Below are positions 19,278 through 27,209 of a stretch of DNA of 64,000 nucleotides, in pieces; the stretch's first letter is position 1, and every line of letters begins with the position of its first letter. Both the position numbers and the translations under genes were made by a program. Below the pieces are notes generated by a model. It made no database searches. It had not been told where the DNA came from and worked only from the letters and a program-made list of their open reading frames with translations. Source of the stretch: Hyphomicrobiales bacterium (lineage in GTDB: Bacteria; Pseudomonadota; Alphaproteobacteria; Rhizobiales; Devosiaceae); NCBI GenBank assembly GCA_026981645.1, contig JALSII010000026.1, positions 1-64,000 of the forward strand, read 5' to 3'.

Positions 19278-19688
19278 ATGACCAGAAAATCCAAGTCATC
19301 TGCCCCCTCTCAGCGCATGTTGCGCGTCGGCGAACTGGTGCGGCACGCTCTTAGCGCCTTTCTGGTGCGCGAGGATATTCAGGACGAAGTGCTCTTGGGC
19401 GTCACCATCACCGTGCCCGAAGTGCGCATGACCCCGGACCTGAAACTGGCCAGCGCCTATATCATGCCGCTGGGGGGGCAGAATGCGGAGGAAATTGCCG
19501 CCGCCCTTAACCGCAACAAAAAATTCATTCGCGGCGGCATCGCTTCAAGTCTGTCGCTGAAATATGTACCCTCGTTGCGCTTTTTTGTCGACGACACCTT
19601 TGCCGAGGCCGACCGGATTGAGAGCCTGCTGCGCTCAAAAAAGGTGTCTCGGGACCTGATGGAAGAGGAAGATAATGGGACTGTTTGA
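19278..19688 (+). CDS. rbfA: Ribosome-binding factor A
   Basis: RbfA assists 30S maturation by binding near helix 1 of 16S rRNA. The KH-like fold is visible from QRMLRVGELVRHALSAFLVREDIQDEVLLGVTITVPEVRMTPDLKLASAYI and from SLKYVPSLRFFVDDTFAEADRIESLL. The ATG at 19278 (MTRKSKSSAPSQRM) is chosen; earlier in-frame codons overlap the infB end and are not conserved. The protein is 136 residues. Its last 14 bases overlap the start of the next gene, so translation is probably coupled. Confidence 0.95.
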   Translation: MTRKSKSSAPSQRMLRVGELVRHALSAFLVREDIQDEVLLGVTITVPEVRMTPDLKLASAYIMPLGGQNAEEIAAALNRNKKFIRGGIASSLSLKYVPSLRFFVDDTFAEADRIESLLRSKKVSRDLMEEEDNGTV

Positions 19689-20187
19689 TTTTCTGACCGG
19701 CACCAAACGCCCCAAAGCCGGAGTTACCGCCGTTGCGCCCGAGGCCCTCAAACAGGCCATTCTTGCGGTTAATCGAGACAGCGCCCCTTTCAGGATTTTT
19801 CTTTCCGATGAACCCGGCGTTGACCTTGTTGCCGAATGGAAAATTGTCGACGCCAAATGGTACGAGATTTTTGCCAAAGCCGGTCTGAAAAAAACCTTTG
19901 CTATCAAGATGCGGTTGGATGAGGACAAGCGCGAGGTGAGGGCGGTCGACGAGGAATATTCCGTTGAATGGCGGGCCGGTATTCCCTCGCTGTCTCTGGC
20001 GGTTTCAGGGTTTCGTGGTCAGAAAAGCGAAGTCTCGTTTGGCGCGGCCTACGCTTTTACCGAGGAATTCAAACCCGGCCAAGTTTATAATTACCGCTTC
20101 AATTCAAGCGAACTTAAAAATCCCTTGCGCGAGGCGGTTCTGGCCAACGGCTGGAGCTGGCGCGGTGTGGCGTTCGGCAAGCTGTAA
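19675..20187 (+). CDS. Conserved-looking hypothetical protein between rbfA and truB
   Basis: I do not recognise this 170-residue protein. It begins MGLFDFLTGTKRPKAGV, has no signal peptide or transmembrane helix, and looks like a small soluble alpha/beta protein (strands around residues 35-55, 90-140). The ATG lies inside rbfA (14-base overlap, ATAATGGG), and the truB ATG follows 5 bases after the stop, so it is embedded in the nusA-to-rpsO translation operon. Codon use matches the neighbours, which argues for a real gene. A role connected with ribosome maturation or RNA modification is an inference from position only. Confidence 0.75.
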   Translation: MGLFDFLTGTKRPKAGVTAVAPEALKQAILAVNRDSAPFRIFLSDEPGVDLVAEWKIVDAKWYEIFAKAGLKKTFAIKMRLDEDKREVRAVDEEYSVEWRAGIPSLSLAVSGFRGQKSEVSFGAAYAFTEEFKPGQVYNYRFNSSELKNPLREAVLANGWSWRGVAFGKL

Positions 20188-20192
20188 AACCA

Positions 20193-21107
20193 ATGAAATC
20201 TGTGCAGAAAAAACGCACCAAACGCGACATTTCCGGCTGGCTGGTGCTCAATAAGCCCTATGATGTGGGCTCCACCGAAGCCGTGGGCAAAGTGCGCTGG
20301 CTGTTGAACGCCAAGAAGGCAGGGCATGCCGGAACGCTGGACCCGCTGGCCACTGGCATCCTGCCCATCGCCATTGGCGAGGCCACCAAAACCGTGCCCT
20401 TTGGGCAGGACGGGGTGAAAATCTACCGGTTCAGCCTTGTCTGGGGCCGTTCGACAACCACTGATGACGACGAGGGCGAAACGCTGGAAACCAGCGATGT
20501 GCGACCCTCCTCAACAGACGTTGAGGCCACTCTGCCTCTGTTTCAGGGCGAAATCACCCAAATTCCACCCGCCTTTTCTGCCATCAAAATCAATGGTGCC
20601 CGCGCCTATGATTTGGCCCGCTCTGGTGAACAGGTTGCGGTGCCGCCCCGGCAGGTTTTTATCGACCGCTTCGAACTTGTCGCCCACGACGAACAGAATT
20701 CCGTCTTTGAAGTTGAGTGCGCCAAGGGCACTTATATCCGGGCGCTGGCCCGTGACCTGGCACAAGAACTGGGGACAAAGGGCCATGTGGGCGCACTCCA
20801 TCGTGCCCGGGTCGGTGTGTTTGCCGATGATTGTGCAGTCACTCTGGAGGAATTCGAAGCCGCTTCCCCTGAACAGCGCGACAAAATGCTGTTGCCTGTT
20901 GCTGCCGGACTGGCCGATGTTCCCGAAATTCCCATCGACGCAAGACAGGTGGCAACCATCCGCTTTGGCAATGCCATTCTTTTGACCGGAGCCAACGCGC
21001 CCGTTGAACTGGAGGACGCCTGGGTCAGCCACAAGGGCAAGGCGGTGGCCATCGGCTTTGTCGACAAGGGCCAGTTCAAGCCCTCACGGGTGATTTTGCC
21101 CCACTGA
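20193..21107 (+). CDS. truB: tRNA pseudouridine(55) synthase TruB
   Basis: TruB makes pseudouridine 55 in the T-loop of tRNAs. The catalytic motif GHAGTLDPLATGILPIA contains the essential aspartate near residue 50. GWLVLNKPYDVGS at the N-terminus and the RALARDLAQELGTKGHVGALHRARVGVF block are family signatures. A C-terminal PUA-like part runs from about residue 235. The length of 304 is usual. The start lies 5 bases after the preceding hypothetical gene; rpsO follows after 163 bases with its own leader. Confidence 0.96.
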   Translation: MKSVQKKRTKRDISGWLVLNKPYDVGSTEAVGKVRWLLNAKKAGHAGTLDPLATGILPIAIGEATKTVPFGQDGVKIYRFSLVWGRSTTTDDDEGETLETSDVRPSSTDVEATLPLFQGEITQIPPAFSAIKINGARAYDLARSGEQVAVPPRQVFIDRFELVAHDEQNSVFEVECAKGTYIRALARDLAQELGTKGHVGALHRARVGVFADDCAVTLEEFEAASPEQRDKMLLPVAAGLADVPEIPIDARQVATIRFGNAILLTGANAPVELEDAWVSHKGKAVAIGFVDKGQFKPSRVILPH

Positions 21108-21110
21108 CTT

Positions 21111-21135
21111 TTGGCAAAAAAGGACTCCCTGCCAA
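21111..21135 (+). terminator. Hairpin just after truB
   Basis: TTGGCA at 21111-21116 pairs with TGCCAA at 21130-21135 around a 13-base loop, three bases after the truB stop. There is only a short TTT after it, so it is a weak or Rho-assisted terminator candidate. A TATAGG block at 21165-21170 downstream could be the -10 element of an rpsO promoter. Confidence 0.35.
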
Positions 21136-21270
21136 TTTGCTTTGCATTTGGACCCGTTTTGCCCTATAGGGGCACCAGCTTCATCATTAAATGCAAGCAC
21201 TACCGACCCCGGACTGGACGACATCCCGGACGCGGGCGACAATAATCCCTTGAAATGAAAGGATATTTAG

Positions 21271-21540
21271 ATGTCGATTACACCTGAGCGCAAAAGCGAG
21301 CTCATCAAGGAATATGCCATCAAAGATGCCGACACCGGGTCTCCCGAGGTCCAGGTCGCCATTCTGACCGAGCGTATTGTTAATCTCACCGAGCACTTCA
21401 AGGCCCATGGCAAGGACAATCATTCCCGCCGTGGCCTGTTGAAAATGGTCTCCCTGCGTCGCCGTTTGCTTGATTATGTCAAGCGCAAGGACGAAGAGCG
21501 CTACAAGAGCCTGATTGAACGGCTTGGTTTGCGCCGCTAG
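21271..21540 (+). CDS. rpsO: 30S ribosomal protein S15
   Basis: S15 binds the 16S rRNA central domain early in 30S assembly. The full family pattern is present: [19 protein letters not shown], then [29 protein letters not shown] and [21 protein letters not shown]. The protein is 89 residues. A ribosome site GAAAGGA lies 8-10 bases upstream (21256-21262). In related bacteria S15 represses its own translation by binding the leader; the 90-base leader here could serve that purpose, but no pseudoknot was worked out. Confidence 0.98.
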   Translation: MSITPERKSELIKEYAIKDADTGSPEVQVAILTERIVNLTEHFKAHGKDNHSRRGLLKMVSLRRRLLDYVKRKDEERYKSLIERLGLRR

Positions 21541-21560
21541 AGCGGTATTTGGCACCGGAT

Positions 21561-21582
21561 CGGCGCGGAAATTTCTGCGCCG
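21561..21582. terminator. Strong palindrome between rpsO and pnp
   Basis: CGGCGC at 21561-21566 and GCGCCG at 21577-21582 flank GGAAATTTCT, giving a nearly perfect 22-base palindrome 20 bases after the rpsO stop. There is no T-run after it. It could be a leaky terminator or an RNase III/RNase E processing site, as in the enterobacterial rpsO-pnp interval. The rest of the 290-base rpsO-pnp gap holds no convincing gene; a small GACC-gaaaga-GGTC hairpin lies near 21767-21780. Confidence 0.5.
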
Positions 21583-21830
21583 TCCCAAAAATTGCGGTTT
21601 CTTTCAAAGAGAATGACCATTTCGGGTACCGGGCAAGAAGTCCGCTTTGCAGGGAAACACCAACAAACGAAAAAAGCCTGCAATGGTTTGTTCTCGCGCA
21701 TGGGGCGCGGGGTCAGCGCAGGATATGAACAGCGAACCTCCCCTCAGAAATTTCATGCGATTTTGACCGAAAGAGGTCGATTGCCATCCGGGGAGACCTG
21801 TTCAATGAACGAATGGAAAAGAAAAATAAA

Positions 21831-23933
21831 ATGTTTGATCATCATAAAGTCGAACTGAACTGGGGCGGCCAGCCACTGACCCTTGAAACGGGCAAGATTG
21901 CCCGTCAGGCCCATGGCGCTGTTCTGGCGACGCTGGGCGAAACCGTTGTTCTGGCGACTGTTGTCAGTTCATTCGAACCAAAGGCGGGAATTGATTTTTT
22001 TCCCCTGACTGTAAACTACCAGGAAAAATTCTATGCCGCAGGAAAGATCCCCGGCGGATATTTCAAGCGCGAAGCGCGCCCTTCCGAAGCCGAGACCCTG
22101 ATTTGCCGCCTTATTGACCGGCCCATCCGCCCGCTGTTTCCAAAGGGCTATAAAAACGAAACCCAGGTCATCGTCACCGTGCTTCAGCACGATATGGAAA
22201 ACCAGCCCGATGTTTTGGCTCTTGTTGCCGCTTCCGCCGCGCTGACAATTTCCGGTGTGCCCTTCATGGGGCCGATCGGTGCTGCCCGCGTTGGTTATAT
22301 CGATGGTGAATATGTGCTCAACACACCCATTGATCAGCGCGACGACAGCCAGCTCGATCTGATTATGGCCGGCACGCAGGATGCCGTGCTCATGGTGGAA
22401 AGTGAAGCCAGTGAACTGAGCGAAGAAATCATGCTCGGCGCGGTCATGTTCGGCCACGAGCAGTCCGGCAAGGTTATCGAAGCCATCATCAAGCTGGCCG
22501 AAATGGCTGCCAAAGAGCCCCGCGAATTTGTCGCTGAAGACCTTTCAGCTCTTGAAGGGGAAATGCTCTCCCTCATCGAGGACGACCTTCGCACCGCCTA
22601 CAAAAACACCGACAAGCAGGAGCGTTACGCAGCGGTGGATGCGGTCAAGGCCAAAGCCGTTGCCGCTCTGGATGAAAGCGACTGGACAGCCGAGCAGATT
22701 TCAACAGTCTTCAAAACCCTGCAGTCACGCATCGTGCGCCGCGCGGTTATTGATACCAAAAAGCGTATCGACGGACGCGATCTGGCAACAGTTCGCCCCA
22801 TTGTTGCTGAAGCCGGCGTTCTGCCCCGCACCCATGGTTCAGCCATCTTTACCCGTGGTGAAACCCAGGCCCTGGTGGTGGCAACCCTTGGCACCGGCGA
22901 GGACGAGCAGTTCGTTGATTCTCTTGAGGGCACCTCAAAGCAGAATTTCATGCTGCACTATAACTTCCCCCCCTATTCGGTGGGTGAAGCGGGCCGCACC
23001 GGCTTTACCTCCCGGCGCGAAGTGGGCCACGGCAAACTGGCCTGGCGCGCCATCAACCCGGTGCGCCCCTCTGTCGAGGAGTTCCCCTATACGGTGCGCG
23101 TGGTTTCAGAAATCACTGAAAGCAATGGTTCCTCCTCCATGGCCTCTGTCTGTGGCGCCTCGCTGGCCCTCATGGACGCGGGTGTGCCCATGAAAAAAGC
23201 TGTGGCGGGTATCGCCATGGGCCTCATTCTGGAAGGTGAGGAATTTGCCGTCCTCTCCGATATTCTTGGCGACGAGGATCACCTCGGCGACATGGATTTC
23301 AAGGTCGCAGGCACCAAAGACGGCATCACTTCCCTGCAGATGGACATCAAGATCGCCGGAATCACCGAAGAGATCATGCAAACTGCTCTGGCTCAGGCCA
23401 AGGAAGGGCGTAACCACATTCTTGGTGAAATGGCCAAGGCGCTCGACACCGCCCGCGACGAGGTTGGTGAGTTTGCCCCCCGCATCGAAACCTTGCAAAT
23501 TCCCACCGATAAAATCCGCGAAGTTATCGGAACCGGTGGCAAGGTCATTCGTGAGATTGTTGAAAAGACCGGCGCCAAGGTCAATATTGACGACGACGGC
23601 ACCATCAAGATCGCCTCCGCTGACGGGGCTTCCATTGAAGCGGCGATCAAATGGATCAAATCCATTACCGATGAACCCGAAGCTGGCGAAATCTATCAGG
23701 GCACCGTGGTCAAAACCGTGGATTTTGGCGCCTTTGTCAACTTCTTCGGCCCCAAGGACGGTCTGGTCCATATCTCCCAGCTCACCCCGAGCCGCGTTGA
23801 AAAAACTACCGACGTGGTCAAAGAGGGCGACAAGGTCTGGGTCAAGCTTCTTGGCTTTGACGACCGGGGCAAGGTGCGCCTGTCCATGAAAGTCGTCGAT
23901 CAGGACAGCGGCGAAGAAATCAAGAACGACTGA
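21831..23933 (+). CDS. pnp: Polyribonucleotide nucleotidyltransferase (PNPase)
   Basis: PNPase degrades RNA 3' to 5' using phosphate. Two RNase PH domains (N-terminal; second from about residue 310, [26 protein letters not shown]) surround an all-helical linker. A KH domain ([26 protein letters not shown]) and an S1 domain ([33 protein letters not shown]) close the protein. ATG 21831 gives [13 protein letters not shown], matching the family's start; an ATG-led frame at 21813 would add MEKKNK. The length of 700 residues is normal. A typical intrinsic terminator follows at 24014-24042. Confidence 0.97.
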   Translation: MFDHHKVELNWGGQPLTLETGKIARQAHGAVLATLGETVVLATVVSSFEPKAGIDFFPLTVNYQEKFYAAGKIPGGYFKREARPSEAETLICRLIDRPIRPLFPKGYKNETQVIVTVLQHDMENQPDVLALVAASAALTISGVPFMGPIGAARVGYIDGEYVLNTPIDQRDDSQLDLIMAGTQDAVLMVESEASELSEEIMLGAVMFGHEQSGKVIEAIIKLAEMAAKEPREFVAEDLSALEGEMLSLIEDDLRTAYKNTDKQERYAAVDAVKAKAVAALDESDWTAEQISTVFKTLQSRIVRRAVIDTKKRIDGRDLATVRPIVAEAGVLPRTHGSAIFTRGETQALVVATLGTGEDEQFVDSLEGTSKQNFMLHYNFPPYSVGEAGRTGFTSRREVGHGKLAWRAINPVRPSVEEFPYTVRVVSEITESNGSSSMASVCGASLALMDAGVPMKKAVAGIAMGLILEGEEFAVLSDILGDEDHLGDMDFKVAGTKDGITSLQMDIKIAGITEEIMQTALAQAKEGRNHILGEMAKALDTARDEVGEFAPRIETLQIPTDKIREVIGTGGKVIREIVEKTGAKVNIDDDGTIKIASADGASIEAAIKWIKSITDEPEAGEIYQGTVVKTVDFGAFVNFFGPKDGLVHISQLTPSRVEKTTDVVKEGDKVWVKLLGFDDRGKVRLSMKVVDQDSGEEIKND

Positions 23934-24010
23934 CCGGAGCGCTTTCAGAAAAAGTGGCCGCCGGTTTTTCGGTTCGACAGCGTGACCACAAAAAACTGGT
24001 TTGACAATGT
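23934..24010. repeat. Dispersed rhizobial-type intergenic element candidate after pnp
   Basis: The stretch directly after the pnp stop contains GCGCTTTCAGAAAAAGTGG, then CCGGTTTTTCGGTTCGA and CAGCGTGACCA. From general knowledge, this order of blocks resembles a short element found many times between genes in Hyphomicrobiales chromosomes. Only one copy is seen in this window, so the repeat status rests on resemblance. Confidence 0.4.
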
Positions 24011-24013
24011 TTC

Positions 24014-24042
24014 AGCCCCGGTCAGTAATGGCCGGGGTTTTT
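24014..24042 (+). terminator. Intrinsic terminator of the nusA-pnp region
   Basis: CCCCGG at 24016-24021 pairs with CCGGGG at 24032-24037 around a 10-base loop and is followed by TTTTT at 24038-24042. It lies 80 bases after the pnp stop and is a textbook Rho-independent terminator. Confidence 0.85.
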
Positions 24043-24219
24043 CATGTTCGGGAGTACGGATGGCTGGCTTCAAACTGGGTGAACACAAACAGTTGCGGCG
24101 TCTGGTTCTCGCTGGCATCCCCGCTGCTTGTAGCCGGGTTTGGCTCTGGATACCCTTTTGCCCTGGGGGGCGGACTTTTGATAATAGTCGCCCTTTTTGG
24201 AGCGCTCGCTAAATACTGA
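24028..24219 (+). CDS. Possible small hydrophobic membrane protein
   Basis: This short open frame has the C-terminal part GVWFSLASPLLVAGFGSGYPFALGGGLLIIVALFGALAKY, which would make one or two membrane helices. No good start is seen: ATG 24028 lies inside the pnp terminator, and GTG 24085 gives only about 44 residues. A second frame (ATG 24059) is also open but polar and arginine-rich. The hydrophobic frame may be a real small membrane protein or a remnant. It has no recognised family. Confidence 0.25.
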   Translation: MAGVFHVREYGWLASNWVNTNSCGVWFSLASPLLVAGFGSGYPFALGGGLLIIVALFGALAKY

Positions 24220-24222
24220 CCT

Positions 24223-25212
24223 CTATATCAGCACCCGGTGTGGCGGGTTGTGGCCATCCATGAAAATCTTGATGTTCAGGATAACCGTCTCCCCCATCTC
24301 GATGCGCCCCTCAAGCGTTGAGGAGGCCATGTGCGGGGTTAGTACCACACGATGCTCGCGGGCCAGTTTCAAAAGCGCGGGGTTGATGCCCTCGCTATGG
24401 GAAAAAACATCAAGGCCCGCCCCGGAGAGGTGCCCGTCTTCAATCAGCGCCACCAGTGCCTCTTCGTCCACCAGTTCGCGCCGCGAAACATTGACGACAA
24501 AAGCCCCCTTCTTCATCAGTTCCAACCGCTTTGCGTCGAGCAGGTTGAAACTTTCCTTGGTGTGGGGTGTGTGCACCGAAACGATGTCCACATGGGCCAG
24601 CATTTCTTCCAGCGAAGGCCAATATGTGGCTTCAAGCGCCTCTTCGATTTCCGCCGGACGTCGCGAACGCGAATAATAGTGAATATCAAGGCCGAATGCT
24701 TTGGCCCGGGCAGCAACCGCCGCCCCGATGCGTCCCAGCCCGATAATGCCCAGCGCCTTTCCGCCGAGTCGTCGCCCCAGCATCCATGTGGGCGACCAGC
24801 CCGGCCAGTCTCCATCGCGCGCCACCAGTTCTGCCCCTTCCACCAGCCGGCGCGGCACCGAAAGAATGAGCGCCATGGCCATGTCGGCAGTGTCTTCGGT
24901 CAGAACACTTGGCGTATTGGTGACGATGATGCCCGCTTTGCTGGCCGCCTCCAAATCAATATTGTCCACCCCGTTGCCGAACTGGGCAATAAGTTTGAGG
25001 CTTTGTGGCAGGCGGGCGATAAACTCTGCGTCCAGCGGGTCGTTTATGGAGGAGACCAGCACATTGCGTGTACCGATGCGCTCCAGTAATTCATTGGCGC
25101 TCAGAGTGATGTTGTCCCGATTTATTTCCACATCAAACAGGGTTTGCATCCGGCTTTCAACCGGTTCCGGCAGTCGGTTGGTCACAAATATTTCGGCCCT
25201 GTGCTCGCTCAT
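24223..25212 (-). CDS. D-2-hydroxyacid dehydrogenase (glyoxylate reductase-like)
   Basis: This cytosolic NAD(P)H-dependent enzyme interconverts a 2-oxo acid and a D-2-hydroxy acid. The nucleotide-binding motif GLGRIG is at residues 158-163. The catalytic set is Arg244 (in NVSRRELVDEEAL), a Glu/Asp in the DVFSHSEG loop (268-275), and His294 (LTPHMASST). It resembles the GyaR/glyoxylate reductase branch, usually placed next to an SH3 protein and irr in Hyphomicrobiales, as it is here. Arginines follow VS where most family members have R-G, a small variation. The length is 329 residues; the substrate is not proven. Confidence 0.88.
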   Translation of the reverse strand: MSEHRAEIFVTNRLPEPVESRMQTLFDVEINRDNITLSANELLERIGTRNVLVSSINDPLDAEFIARLPQSLKLIAQFGNGVDNIDLEAASKAGIIVTNTPSVLTEDTADMAMALILSVPRRLVEGAELVARDGDWPGWSPTWMLGRRLGGKALGIIGLGRIGAAVAARAKAFGLDIHYYSRSRRPAEIEEALEATYWPSLEEMLAHVDIVSVHTPHTKESFNLLDAKRLELMKKGAFVVNVSRRELVDEEALVALIEDGHLSGAGLDVFSHSEGINPALLKLAREHRVVLTPHMASSTLEGRIEMGETVILNIKIFMDGHNPPHRVLI

Positions 25213-25307
25213 GCCTTGCAGTCCCCGAGCGCCAGAAGGCAGTAATTTTTTGAGATTTGCCTTGTCCGCATGCGCGCCCTTTCAGTGTGCATTAAGGTAA
25301 TTACACT

Positions 25308-25949
25308 ATGTCAGAGAAAAACACCCGCCCCCCGTGGAAAAATATGTTTCAAGACACCGCATCAGTCTGGCGCTCAATTACCGGCCTGCTTTTTTGTTTC
25401 CTGCGCGTCCCAGCCGTTTCTGGCAGGTCAACTATTGTACTTGCCGCTCTGTTGCTGACAGGTCTGCAAATGCCTGCTCTGGCCCAGAACAGCTTGGGTG
25501 CTTCAGGCCTGCCCCTGCCCAGGTTTGTCTCCCTGACCTCAGAGCCGATAAATGTTCGGGTTGGCCCCGGCACGCGCTACGAGCTGGCCTGGGTCTATGT
25601 GAAATCGCGCCTGCCCGTTGAAATCATTCAGGAATTTGATACCTGGCGTAAAATTCGTGACCTGGACGGGCAGGAAGGATGGGTGCACCAGAACCTGCTT
25701 TCGGGACGGCGCATGGGCTATATTGCCCCCTGGGATGAAACTGCCCGTGTTGCGCTTCGCGCCCGCGATAATTCAGAAGCGCGGGTGCGCGCCTGGCTGT
25801 CGAGCAAATTCCTTGTCCGCATTGAGAAATGTGATGGCCGGTTCTGTCAGGTTTCGGCAAGCAATCCCTCCGGCGAGGGGCGCGCCAGCTATTCAGGTTA
25901 TGTCGCCCAGTTCGAAATCTGGGGTGTTTATCCAGGCGAGAAGTTTTAG
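25308..25949 (+). CDS. Exported/anchored bacterial SH3-domain protein
   Basis: This 213-residue protein has an unusually long N-terminal region (about 45 residues) before the hydrophobic segment VLAALLLTGLQMPALAQ, which ends in a possible signal peptidase site (ALAQ-N). Two SH3b-type repeats follow: PINVRVGPGTRYELAWVYVKSRLPVEIIQEFDTWRKIRDLDGQEGWVHQNLL and a second, more diverged one with a disulfide-capable pair (EKCDGRFCQVS). Such domains bind peptidoglycan in the periplasm. The start may be later than 25308, since shorter signal peptides are more usual. It is convergent with irr, and a large palindrome sits between the stops. Confidence 0.82.
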   Translation: MSEKNTRPPWKNMFQDTASVWRSITGLLFCFLRVPAVSGRSTIVLAALLLTGLQMPALAQNSLGASGLPLPRFVSLTSEPINVRVGPGTRYELAWVYVKSRLPVEIIQEFDTWRKIRDLDGQEGWVHQNLLSGRRMGYIAPWDETARVALRARDNSEARVRAWLSSKFLVRIEKCDGRFCQVSASNPSGEGRASYSGYVAQFEIWGVYPGEKF

Positions 25950-25999
25950 GGTCAGGACTCCGGGCCGCACCAAACGGCCTGCCAGGGTCCTGAACCTAG
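25946..25999. terminator. Bidirectional palindrome between SH3 gene and irr
   Basis: TAGGGTCAGGAC (from 25947) pairs with GTCCTGAACCTA (25987-25998), with one mismatch, and an inner stem GGCCG/CGGCC (25963-25978) closes the loop. The structure begins in the stop codon of the SH3 gene and ends one base before the irr stop codon. It is likely a shared terminator and contains two copies of the window's stop-linked motif (see findings). Confidence 0.6.
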
Positions 26000-26479
26000 C
26001 TATTTGCGAAGATATTTCGGCTTGCGGCGCAACCTGACCACCAGGTCCACATGAGCGACCTCCATGCCTTTTGGCGCATCGGGGAGGCCCTTGATGGTGA
26101 TGGAATCCGAGGGGATATCAATCACCCTTTGCTCGTCCTCGACAAAAAAGTGATGATGGTCTGAAGTGTCGGTATCAAAATAGGAACGCGCCGCGTCAAC
26201 CGTGACCTCGCGCAACAGCCCCGATTTGCGGAACTGGTGCAGAGCATTATAAACCGTTGCCAGTGACACCCGGACCCCGGCCTCGTCCGCTTCCATATGC
26301 AATTGTTCAGCACTCACATGGCGATGTCCGCCGGTGAACAGCAATTCGGCCAAGGCGATGCGTTGGCGTGTTGGCCTGAGGCCTGCCATACGCAGCACAG
26401 CCATCAAGCAGGGCTTGCGCGACTTGTGTCTGCGATGTGTGGATGCCAGCGGGTTGTGCATGGTGTGGGGTACGTTCAA
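26000..26479 (-). CDS. irr: Iron response regulator Irr (Fur superfamily)
   Basis: Irr is the heme/iron-status regulator of Hyphomicrobiales. It acts when iron is low and is degraded or inactivated when heme is plentiful. The winged helix (LRPTRQRIALAELL; SLATVYNALHQFRKSGLLREV) is followed by the characteristic HHHFFVEDE, whose histidines form a heme/metal site. The N-terminal heme regulatory motif (GCPWHD type) of Bradyrhizobium is missing, as in the Rhizobium/Brucella form. The protein is 159 residues from ATG 26479; ATG at codon 7 or 26 is possible. It is divergent from fabA-fabB, a conserved arrangement. Confidence 0.92.
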   Translation of the reverse strand: MNVPHTMHNPLASTHRRHKSRKPCLMAVLRMAGLRPTRQRIALAELLFTGGHRHVSAEQLHMEADEAGVRVSLATVYNALHQFRKSGLLREVTVDAARSYFDTDTSDHHHFFVEDEQRVIDIPSDSITIKGLPDAPKGMEVAHVDLVVRLRRKPKYLRK

Positions 26480-26518
26480 CTCTTGTTTTCTGGTTTTGCC
26501 CGGACCTTGGGTATTTTT

Positions 26519-26547
26519 CTTATACCGGCACTAGGCCGGGGAGACAA
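26519..26547 (-). promoter_or_regulatory. Candidate irr promoter with internal palindrome
   Basis: Read on the minus strand: TTGTCT (-35), 17 bases, TATAAG (-10), about 40 bases before the irr ATG. The spacer contains the inverted repeat CCGGC-actag-GCCGG (26525-26539), which could be a protein-binding site. The classical ICE box was not found. Confidence 0.55.
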
Positions 26548-26600
26548 GCGCACTACACATGACATGCTAAATGCCTCCCTGTGCAAAGCCTTCAATATTG

Positions 26601-26629
26601 TTGACCCTTGATGCCCCGCCCTCTACTAG
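26601..26629 (+). promoter_or_regulatory. Candidate fabAB promoter
   Basis: TTGACC at 26601-26606 is followed by exactly 17 bases and TACTAG at 26624-26629, some 32 bases before the fabA ATG. The -35 is strong and the -10 weak. Confidence 0.45.
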
Positions 26630-26660
26630 AAAGAGCTGAAAAAGCATGAGAGGCAAGTCC

Positions 26661-27167
26661 ATGACCCCACGCAAAAATTCCTATACCTATGACGATCTTA
26701 TCGCCAGCGGTAACGGTAAATTGTTCGGGCCAGGTTTTGCCCAGTTGCCCCTGCCTCCCATGCTGATGTTTGACCGCATTACCCATATCAGCGGTGAGGG
26801 TGGCGAGTTTGGCAAGGGTCAGGTGCGCGCTGAACTCGACCTCAATCCCGACCTGTGGTTCTACGCCTGCCATTTCCACAATGATCCGGTAATGCCCGGC
26901 TGCCTTGGCCTTGATGCGCTCTGGCAGATGGTCGGGTTTTTTCTTTGCTGGTCGGGCGACCCGGGCAAAGGGCGTGCCGTGGGCGGCGAAATCAAGTTCA
27001 AGGGTCAGGCAACCAATGACAAGAAACTGCTTGAATACCAGATTGATATCAAAGGCCACCGCCGTATGCCCGTTCCTTATGGAACCGCCGAGGGGACTGT
27101 AAAAGCTGATGGTGAAGTCATATATGTAGCAAAGAACTTAAGAGTGGGTCTGTTCCCAAGCGATTAG
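26661..27167 (+). CDS. fabA: Beta-hydroxydecanoyl-ACP dehydratase/isomerase FabA
   Basis: FabA introduces the cis double bond in anaerobic unsaturated fatty acid synthesis (3-hydroxydecanoyl-ACP to trans-2- and cis-3-decenoyl-ACP). The active-site block [20 protein letters not shown] contains the catalytic histidine and aspartate. ATG 26661 ([13 protein letters not shown]) is chosen because GAGAGG at 26648-26653 is 7 bases upstream and related proteins start at this point; ATG 26646 would add five residues. It is followed by fabB after 42 bases, forming the fabAB operon. Confidence 0.95.
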   Translation: MTPRKNSYTYDDLIASGNGKLFGPGFAQLPLPPMLMFDRITHISGEGGEFGKGQVRAELDLNPDLWFYACHFHNDPVMPGCLGLDALWQMVGFFLCWSGDPGKGRAVGGEIKFKGQATNDKKLLEYQIDIKGHRRMPVPYGTAEGTVKADGEVIYVAKNLRVGLFPSD

Positions 27168-27209
27168 GTTTTGGATGATGCGCAAAGTGAATAAATCCAA
27201 GAGGGCAAT

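Noticed and set aside
16892-19294. Long open frames on the minus strand opposite infB (374 and 403 codons)
   Set aside because: They are shadows of infB: low-complexity, rich in His/Gly/Arg, without known domains, and lie opposite a complete IF-2.
21592-21858. 88-codon frame between rpsO and pnp
   Set aside because: It overlaps the pnp start, contains a hairpin region, and the translation has no conserved character.
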